Source: Anaerolineales bacterium UBA1429 (GTDB lineage: Bacteria; Chloroflexota; Anaerolineae; UBA1429). From it: a stretch of 8,951 nt of DNA. The stretch covers positions 1 to 8,951 of the forward strand of contig DCTX01000074.1 of assembly GCA_002329325.1 (NCBI GenBank), given 5' to 3'. A program made the translations under genes and the position numbers. Positions 1-4,224 of the stretch are shown in pieces; positions within the stretch are counted from its first letter, which is position 1; each line of letters opens with the position of its first letter. A model generated the notes under the pieces. That model had not been told where the DNA came from. It made no database searches and saw only the letters and a list, made by a program, of their open reading frames with translations.

Positions 1-176
1 ACCCGCAAGGGCGGGGCCAGAGGGCCTGTGGGCACCTCTCGTGGGACTGGCGCAACGGGCCCACGGCGCAATCCTGCTCCCCGGTGGGAATTGACAGCCC
101 GGGCCACGCCACTAGACTGATAGTCCGCAACCCCAGGGGCGAGCCGGTGTTTCTGCTGGCAGATACACGAGGACTT
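1..176 (+). other. Gene-free left edge and leader; GC-rich and foldable
   Basis: No secure gene lies here. Several inverted pairs are visible: CCCGC (2-6) with GCGGG (11-15) around AAGG, GTGGG (41-45) with CCCAC (60-64), and CTGT (26-29) with ACAG (94-97). The last is extended by GGG (22-24) pairing with CCC (98-100). Together they could enclose a folded RNA from about 22 to 100. The strings GGGACTGGC, GCAAC and AATCCTGC recall pieces of S-box (SAM-I) riboswitches, but the fold is too short and core elements are missing, so I do not call one. A frame open from the left edge and ending at TGA 92-94 could be the tail of an upstream gene, but nothing else supports this. Confidence 0.3.
91..118 (+). 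promoter_or_regulatory. Candidate sigma-70 promoter for the ECF sigma factor gene
   Basis: A perfect -35 hexamer TTGACA (91-96) is followed by a 16-base spacer and TAGACT (113-118), which matches four of six bases of the -10 consensus. Transcription would begin near 125 and leave a leader of about 52 bases before the ATG at 177. It lies downstream of the alternative GTG start at 84, so if it is real it supports the ATG at 177. It overlaps the 3' arm of the possible RNA fold at 22-100; both cannot serve the same transcript. Confidence 0.45.
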
Positions 177-743
177 ATGTCAGACCGGGATGAACAGGCG
201 GATATCCGGGCCGCGCAGAGCGATCCGCGCGATTTTGCCGTCCTGTACGAGCGTTATGTGGATCGCATCTATAGCTATATCTATCATCGCGTTGGCAATG
301 TGCACGAGGCCGAGGACCTGACCTCGCGCACGTTCTTTCGCGCGCTTTCGCACCTCGATACGTATGTGGACAAGGGATACCCGTTCTCTGCCTGGCTCTA
401 TCGCATTGCCCACAACCTGATCGCTAACTGGTATCGGGATCGGGGACGCCGGCCGGTGGTCTCGCTGGAGACCCTGGTGATCGGCAGCCCCCTGGAGGAA
501 CATCCGGAGGCCGTCACCCAAGATGAGGATGATCGGCGCTTCCTCAACGAGCTGATCGCCGACATAGACCCGCTGCGCCAGGAGCTGCTGGTGCTCAAGT
601 TCGCCGAAGGGCTATCCAACGCCGAGATCGGCGCGGTGCTGGGGCGCAGCGAGGGGGCCATCAAATCTCTGTATCATCGCACTTTGCTGCAACTGCGCAA
701 ACAACTGCGAGAGAAGGGTCTGGAGATCGATGCGGACACATAA
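177..743 (+). CDS. ECF-type RNA polymerase sigma factor (sigma-70 family)
   Basis: An alternative sigma factor of 188 residues, a normal ECF length; it directs RNA polymerase to a limited set of promoters. Region 2 spans about residues 19-90 and includes the core-binding and -10-recognition helices, with the typical stretch FSAWLYRIAHNLIANWYRD. A charged linker covers about 92-121. Region 4 spans about 122-178 and ends in a helix-turn-helix (EGLSNAEIGAVLGRSEGAIK, about 144-163) for the -35 box. I chose the ATG at 177: it sits just before the conserved domain, has GAGG at 169-172 (a short four-base spacing) and lies downstream of a candidate promoter. The frame is open further upstream from a GTG at 84, but the extra 31 residues match nothing in the family. 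The 3' end overlaps the next gene by 14 bases, which suggests translational coupling. The ECF subgroup cannot be assigned by eye. Confidence 0.9.
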   Translation: MSDRDEQADIRAAQSDPRDFAVLYERYVDRIYSYIYHRVGNVHEAEDLTSRTFFRALSHLDTYVDKGYPFSAWLYRIAHNLIANWYRDRGRRPVVSLETLVIGSPLEEHPEAVTQDEDDRRFLNELIADIDPLRQELLVLKFAEGLSNAEIGAVLGRSEGAIKSLYHRTLLQLRKQLREKGLEIDADT

Positions 744-1092
744 CCTGGATGCGCTCCGCAAGCTGACACCGTGGGCCTGGCTGCGCACGACGGTGGCCGG
801 GGGACTGCGCCTGATGGGCCTGTGGCCCCAGCCGGAGCATGTCTATCGCCAAGTCGAGGACCACCTGTCGGGGACGCTGCCGCGCGTGACGGCGCCGCCG
901 GACTTTCGCCGCGAGCTGGCCTCGAATCTGGCCCTGATCGCCCAGCACAAGAGCGCCGGGCTGGTCATCACGCACCCGCACCCCTATCGGCCGGGGATCC
1001 TGGTGGGGGTGGGGGCGGGGGCGCTGGCCACCGCCGTGGCGATCGTCGTGCTGGTGTGCAAGAGTCGCCTGGAGCACCGCGCCTCATCCTAG
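730..1092 (+). CDS. Small single-span membrane protein, possible anti-sigma partner
   Basis: A 120-residue protein whose ATG lies inside the end of the sigma factor gene (14-base overlap), with GGAG at 722-725. Residues 1-88 are probably cytoplasmic and include a segment of the form APPDFRRELASNLALI (about 55-70). This resembles the proline-led helical lead-in often seen before the membrane helix of Chloroflexota anti-sigma-like proteins. One transmembrane helix runs from about residue 89 to 110, rich in Gly, Ala and Val, followed by a short basic tail (KSRLEHR). There is no zinc-binding HxxxCxxC motif, so it is not a classical ZAS-domain anti-sigma factor, and no sizeable sensor domain lies beyond the membrane. 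The anti-sigma role is inferred from the overlap with the sigma gene and the topology. It could instead be an unrelated small membrane protein. Confidence 0.6.
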   Translation: MRTHNLDALRKLTPWAWLRTTVAGGLRLMGLWPQPEHVYRQVEDHLSGTLPRVTAPPDFRRELASNLALIAQHKSAGLVITHPHPYRPGILVGVGAGALATAVAIVVLVCKSRLEHRASS

Positions 1093-1104
1093 GCGCACGG
1101 CGCC
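1092..1104. terminator. Weak hairpin between convergent genes
   Basis: GGCGC (1092-1096) and GCGCC (1100-1104) form a five-pair stem with a three-base loop. It is followed on the plus strand by CTCTT. It occupies most of the 32-base gap between the convergent sigma and binding-protein operons, the expected place for a terminator. There is no real T-run on either side, so intrinsic termination would be weak. Confidence 0.25.
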
Positions 1105-1124
1105 CTCTTGCGGGCCGGGGCGAG

Positions 1125-2831
1125 CTAGGGCTCCTCGATGCGGATGTTCTTGAGCCAGGGATACAGGCTGTTGCCCGCCTGGTAACCCTGCACCCAGGGC
1201 TTGACCAGGATGTAGGAGATGCCGTGGGTGAGGGGCACCCAGGGCGCGTCGGCCAGGATCAGCAGCTCGGCCTGCTGGTAGAGGGCCGCCCGCTCCGCCT
1301 CATCGGGCTCGGTGCGGGCCTGCTCCAACAGCGCATCCACCTCGGGGTTGGCATAGCCGATGTGGTTCTGAGAGCTGGCGCTGTGAAAGAGCAGATCGAT
1401 AAAGTTCTCGGCGTCAGGATAGTCGGCGATCCAGCCGCTGATGTAGAGCGCATACTCCCGCCGGTTCAGATCCACCAAAAAGTCGCCCCAGTCCGCCTCT
1501 TCGACCAGGAACTCGAGCCCCAGGTTCTCCTCTAGCATGGCCAGCACCGCCTGGGGCACCGGCCCCATGTACCCGCTGGTGCCGCTGGTGTTGAGCACCA
1601 GCGGCGGCCTGGCGCTCTCCTCGGCATAGCGCGAGCTCGCCAGAAGCTCTCGCGCCAGCGCCGGGTCGTAGGCCATGACCTCTGGCGCCGGGTCGTATCC
1701 CTCCGGGATCAGGGCGGGGGGCAGGATGCCTCGCGCCGCGTCGGCGCTGTTGTTCAGCACCAGCTCTGCCAGCTTGTCGCGATCGATGGCATGCAAGATG
1801 GCCTGGCGGAAGGCCGGGTCATCGTAGGGCGGCCGGGTGACGTCCATGGCCAGGTACTCGGTGCTCAGCTCGGGCACGATGCGCACGTCGCTGGAGAGGG
1901 GGTGGTGGGGATCCAGCACGCGATCCAGTTCGTCTGCCGTCGCCCAGACGATGTCGAGCTGATCGTTCTCGTACATGGTGATGGGCAGGCCGCCGCCCAG
2001 CTCAAAGATCACGCGCTCCAGGGCGGGCGCGCCGCCGTAGTAGCGTTCGTTGCGCCGCAGGATGATCTGATCCCGGCTCAACTCCTCGAGCACGAACGGC
2101 CCGCTGCCGTTGGGCTGCAGCACCCAGCCTTCGCCCGAGGCCTCGATCTGGCGGCGGTCCACGACCATCGCCGTGGGGTAGGTCAACTTGGCCAGGAAGT
2201 ACGCCTTGGGGGAATCGATCTCGATGCGCAGGGTGTACGGGTCAACGACCTCCAGGCCGGCGATGTGGCTGGCCTGCCCCAGGGCGTAGGCCTCGACGCC
2301 GACGATGTCGCCCAGGTAGGTCAGCGCCACGGGCGAGCCGATCTGGGGGCTGCAGGCCCGCTCCAGCGAATAGGCCACGTCTTCTGCGGTGAGGGGCGAG
2401 CCATCGGCAAAGACGGCATCCTCCCGCAGATAGAAGCGATAGACGCGGCCATTCTCCAGCACATCCCAGCTCTCGGCCAGGTCTGGCACCACCTCGAGCT
2501 CGGCGCTGAGGCTGACCAGCCCGGAGAAGAGGTGCACGGCATACTCGGCAGAGGTGGCATCCTGCACCAGGGCGGGATCCAGCGTGGGGGGCAGGTAGCC
2601 CGGCAAGCGCAGGGTGTTGCCGGCCTGAGAGGCGCCTACGGAGCCCTGGAAGGCGCCGAGGTCCACCGCCTCGCCCGAAAGGCTCGGCGCCCCTCTCAGC
2701 AGCAGGAAGGCGCCGACGCAGCAGGCGGCTGCCGCGCACAGCAGCGCCAGCACAAGGGCGAGGATCAGGCAATTGCGCTGGCGCGTCCGCGCCCCTTCGT
2801 CGTCCCGGGTCACCTGCTCATCCTCTTTCAC
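1125..2831 (-). CDS. ABC transporter substrate-binding protein, family 5 (peptide/nickel type), membrane-tethered
   Basis: An extracytoplasmic solute-binding protein of 568 residues, normal for the SBP_bac_5 family (DppA/OppA-like). Visible family hallmarks are the opening segment TLDPALVQDATSAEYAVHLF (about 83-102), the PDLAESW...YRFYLREDAVFADGSPLTAEDVAYSLERA stretch (about 116-159), a central FRQAILHAIDRDKL region and the closing APWVPLTHG segment. The ligand cannot be read from sequence; oligopeptides are the family default. The N-terminus has a charged, probably cytoplasmic tail of about 20 residues, then a hydrophobic helix (about 21-45) with four cysteines and no convincing lipobox. AAAC at Cys37 is a poor candidate, so a membrane anchor is likelier than a lipoprotein. 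The GTG at 2831 has a weak Shine-Dalgarno. An in-frame GTG at 2813 has GAGGA (2825-2821) seven bases upstream and may be the true start. It follows the LysM gene by 22 bases, so the two are probably cotranscribed. No permease or ATPase gene is in the window. Confidence 0.93.
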   Translation of the reverse strand: MKEDEQVTRDDEGARTRQRNCLILALVLALLCAAAACCVGAFLLLRGAPSLSGEAVDLGAFQGSVGASQAGNTLRLPGYLPPTLDPALVQDATSAEYAVHLFSGLVSLSAELEVVPDLAESWDVLENGRVYRFYLREDAVFADGSPLTAEDVAYSLERACSPQIGSPVALTYLGDIVGVEAYALGQASHIAGLEVVDPYTLRIEIDSPKAYFLAKLTYPTAMVVDRRQIEASGEGWVLQPNGSGPFVLEELSRDQIILRRNERYYGGAPALERVIFELGGGLPITMYENDQLDIVWATADELDRVLDPHHPLSSDVRIVPELSTEYLAMDVTRPPYDDPAFRQAILHAIDRDKLAELVLNNSADAARGILPPALIPEGYDPAPEVMAYDPALARELLASSRYAEESARPPLVLNTSGTSGYMGPVPQAVLAMLEENLGLEFLVEEADWGDFLVDLNRREYALYISGWIADYPDAENFIDLLFHSASSQNHIGYANPEVDALLEQARTEPDEAERAALYQQAELLILADAPWVPLTHGISYILVKPWVQGYQAGNSLYPWLKNIRIEEP

Positions 2832-2853
2832 AGGCTACCTGCCCGCTTGCTCG

Positions 2854-3708
2854 CTATTGGGGGATCACGAGCTGCTGCCCCACGTCCAGCCGGTTGGCGT
2901 CGCTGATATAGTTGGCCTGGGCCAGGTCGACCAGGCTCACTCCATAGAGCGCCGCGATGGAGGCCAGCGACTCGCCGGCCTGCACCACATGCACCGTGGC
3001 TCCCTCGGGGATCGGCTGGATCAGGACGGTCAACTTGTCGCCGATGCGCAGCACGCCCGAGCTAGAGAGCGCAGGGTTGAGGGCCTGCAACTGCTCGATG
3101 GGCATGCGGTGCCAGGCGGCGATGTGGCTCAGGGTGTCGCCGGGGCGTACGATGTAAGTCGAGAGCTGCTCCGGATCGTAGCGCACGGCGCCAGGCGGCA
3201 GGCGTAGCTCCTGGCCGACGGAGATCGCCGCGCTATCGCTCATGCCGTTGACTTCCATGAACGCCGTCACGGTGCTGGCGTGCATCATGGCGATGGATGC
3301 CAGGGTGTCACCCTCTTGCACCACGTAGAGGGGGCCATCATACGGGGGAAGCTCGGGCTGCGGCGTTGGCGCAGGCGGCTCGGTGGCGGCCTCCTCGACG
3401 GGGGCAACCTCCTCCGGCTGCTCCGCCTCGGCGGCGCCCTCCTGGCCCTCGGCGACCTCCTCCGTCTGGGCCTCGGCAGCGGGCTCTTCCTCGCCCAGCG
3501 CGGCTTCGGCGGCCTCCGAGCCCTCGGCCACCTCGATCTCCTCGCCCTCGGCTTCGAGAAGGGCCGTCTCCTCGACGCTCTCCACCGGCAGGGTGGGCAA
3601 CGGCTCCCGCTCCCTCTCTGGCTTGGCCTGAACGCATCCCACCAGCGCGAGCGCCAAGAGCGCACCTACGGCTAGCCCAGCAAACCTTTGTACCCTACTT
3701 TTGAGCAT
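2854..3708 (-). CDS. Lipoprotein with an acidic linker and three LysM domains
   Basis: A 284-residue envelope lipoprotein, probably holding onto peptidoglycan through LysM modules, which bind N-acetylglucosamine-containing glycans. Residues 1-25 are a type II signal peptide (basic start, hydrophobic core, lipobox LVGC with the lipidated Cys at 25). Residues about 30-122 are low-complexity, rich in Glu, Ala and Pro and strongly acidic, ending in a PAPTPQPELPP hinge; this is probably an extended spacer. Three LysM domains follow at about 128-171, 184-229 and 239-283, each opening with a V(V/R)(Q/P)xG(D/E)(T/S)L signature. No catalytic domain (NlpC/P60, peptidase M23, amidase) is present. The ATG at 3708 is preferred because it has GGGAGG (3721-3716) seven bases upstream and begins directly at the signal peptide. 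The frame extends to 3822, but that longer start would fall on the promoter. It is first in a two-gene operon with the downstream binding protein. Confidence 0.93.
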   Translation of the reverse strand: MLKSRVQRFAGLAVGALLALALVGCVQAKPEREREPLPTLPVESVEETALLEAEGEEIEVAEGSEAAEAALGEEEPAAEAQTEEVAEGQEGAAEAEQPEEVAPVEEAATEPPAPTPQPELPPYDGPLYVVQEGDTLASIAMMHASTVTAFMEVNGMSDSAAISVGQELRLPPGAVRYDPEQLSTYIVRPGDTLSHIAAWHRMPIEQLQALNPALSSSGVLRIGDKLTVLIQPIPEGATVHVVQAGESLASIAALYGVSLVDLAQANYISDANRLDVGQQLVIPQ

Positions 3709-3743
3709 GAGAGTGCCTCCCTGGATCTCGTGGCAAGGCGTCG

Positions 3744-3763
3744 CGTCGACGTAGCGTTCGACG
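3744..3763 (-). promoter_or_regulatory. Hairpin in the leader of the LysM gene
   Basis: CGTCGA (3744-3749) and TCGACG (3758-3763) form a six-pair stem around an eight-base loop. It lies within the roughly 80-base untranslated leader predicted from the promoter at 3794-3822. It stays clear of the ribosome-binding site. It may shape mRNA stability or be chance in GC-rich sequence. Confidence 0.2.
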
Positions 3764-3793
3764 GTGCGCGCCTGCGGAATCGCGAGCAGGGGC

Positions 3794-3822
3794 ATGATAG
3801 CATGGCGACAAGAGGGCGTCAA
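3794..3822 (-). promoter_or_regulatory. Sigma-70 type promoter for the LysM/binding-protein operon
   Basis: Read on the minus strand, TTGACG (3822-3817) is followed by a 17-base spacer and TATCAT (3799-3794). Each hexamer matches five of six consensus bases and the spacing is ideal. Transcription would start near 3787, leaving a leader of about 80 bases before the ATG at 3708. The position rules out the longer open-frame start at 3822, which would coincide with the -35 box. Confidence 0.6.
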
Positions 3823-3971
3823 CGCGCTGGGCAGGCTGGGCTAGTCCAGGGCATCAATCGCGCCGAAGGATTTGCGTTTTATACCGGCGGTCAAATTTCT
3901 ATTGTCCTCCCTTGCCGAGCTTCGGGGCAGGCGCCCGCTAGAATAGTGGGACAATCGGCGGCGTAAATTGC
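3823..3971. other. Divergent intergenic region between the two envelope promoters
   Basis: No gene is supported here. ATTGTCC (3901-3907) and GGACAAT (3949-3955) form a widely spaced inverted repeat with a centre-to-centre distance of about 48 bases. Between them CCGA (3915-3918) and TCGG (3922-3925) can make a small hairpin. TAGAAT at 3939-3944 resembles a -10 box but has no -35 partner at a usable distance. The stretch could hold regulator sites for either flanking promoter; none matches a known operator that I can name. Confidence 0.3.
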
Positions 3972-4000
3972 TTGACATGCCTATGCGCATGTGTTTTAAT
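3972..4000 (+). promoter_or_regulatory. Strong sigma-70 type promoter for the giant repeat-protein gene
   Basis: A perfect TTGACA (3972-3977), a 17-base spacer and TTTAAT (3995-4000, five of six consensus bases) form the best promoter in the window. Transcription would begin near 4007, giving an untranslated leader of about 215-220 bases before the ATG at 4225. This region is visibly richer in A and T than its surroundings. Confidence 0.65.
3975..3992. promoter_or_regulatory. Inverted repeat across the -35 box and spacer, candidate operator
   Basis: ACATGC (3975-3980) and GCATGT (3987-3992) are perfect inverted copies separated by six bases. The element overlaps the last three bases of the -35 box and most of the spacer, where a bound dimeric repressor would block RNA polymerase. 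A second palindrome, ATGCGCAT (3983-3990), is nested in it. No regulator gene is adjacent, so the binding protein is unknown. Confidence 0.4.
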
Positions 4001-4035
4001 GCAGATAGTGGCGTAAACCCCGGGTATACATATCT

Positions 4036-4042
4036 GAGGAGG
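4036..4042 (+). promoter_or_regulatory. Perfect Shine-Dalgarno sequence inside the long leader
   Basis: GAGGAGG contains the full AGGAGG core and lies eight bases before a GTG at 4051. It sits about 30 bases after the predicted transcription start and far from the ATG at 4225, which has its own site. Such a strong site in mid-leader suggests that ribosomes load here, on a small leader ORF or as a standby position. Confidence 0.4.
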
Positions 4043-4050
4043 GTGTCTCT

Positions 4051-4179
4051 GTGCCTGTCTGCTTGCGGCTCCTGTCGGGGTTCCTTGCTGTTGCCACTAC
4101 CTCGCTCCCTCCAGGCGCCCAAGTGCGATTGCCAGGCCCGCTCGTACCTCGCCCACAGAAAGGATGGTGTCGCACGTGA
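4051..4179 (+). CDS. Possible small leader ORF, 42 codons
   Basis: The frame opens with GTG eight bases after GAGGAGG and closes at TGA 4177-4179. It ends 45 bases before the giant gene and lies in the same frame as it. The peptide would begin MPVCLRLLSGFLAVATTSLP, with a short hydrophobic stretch, then become rich in Pro, Arg and Gly. I recognise no family. The case rests only on the strong ribosome-binding site and its place within the leader. An overlapping frame (open from 3968 to a TGA at 4226-4228) also crosses the region but starts inside the promoter. This may be a regulatory leader peptide or simply noncoding leader. Confidence 0.2.
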   Translation: MPVCLRLLSGFLAVATTSLPPGAQVRLPGPLVPRPQKGWCRT

Positions 4180-4212
4180 CGAACCGGCGGTCCTTTGTTG
4201 GCTCTGTCGATC

Positions 4213-4218
4213 AAGGAG
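4213..4218 (+). promoter_or_regulatory. Ribosome-binding site of the giant repeat-protein gene
   Basis: AAGGAG lies six bases before the ATG at 4225. It fixes the start of the long reading frame directly at a signal peptide. Confidence 0.8.
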
Positions 4219-4224
4219 CGAGAC

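Larger units (their letters stand above)
3960..4017 (+). repeat. Pair of GGCGTAAA direct repeats bracketing the promoter
   Basis: Two perfect copies of GGCGTAAA lie at 3960-3967 and 4010-4017, exactly 50 bases apart. One sits just upstream of the -35 box and the other just after the predicted transcription start of the giant repeat-protein gene. The spacing is near five helical turns, which would place both on roughly the same DNA face. This is compatible with a regulator binding both sites, though an eight-base match could be chance. Confidence 0.3.

Noticed and set aside
22..105. SAM-I (S-box) or cobalamin riboswitch
   Set aside because: Only scattered strings match. The S-box P3 segment is missing, and the cobalamin B12-box and CCCGCnACTGT strings are absent, so neither call is supported.
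84..176. N-terminal extension of the sigma factor from a GTG at 84
   Set aside because: The extra 31 residues do not resemble ECF proteins, and the segment contains a candidate promoter (91-118). The ATG at 177 with GAGG fits better.
771..1535. A 254-codon plus-strand frame
   Set aside because: It runs across the small membrane protein and the convergent end of the binding-protein gene, and its product is low-complexity Gly/Ala/Arg sequence. It is a shadow.
1791..2906. A 371-codon plus-strand frame opposite the binding protein
   Set aside because: The minus strand encodes a full family 5 substrate-binding protein; the plus-strand frame has no family signature.
3709..3822. N-terminal extension of the LysM protein to 3822
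   Set aside because: It would bury the signal peptide 38 residues into the protein and begin on the -35 box. The ATG at 3708 has GGGAGG at ideal spacing.
3909..3930. Terminator hairpin in the divergent region
   Set aside because: The CCGA/TCGG stem is only four pairs and no T-run follows. No gene ends nearby, so there is nothing to terminate.
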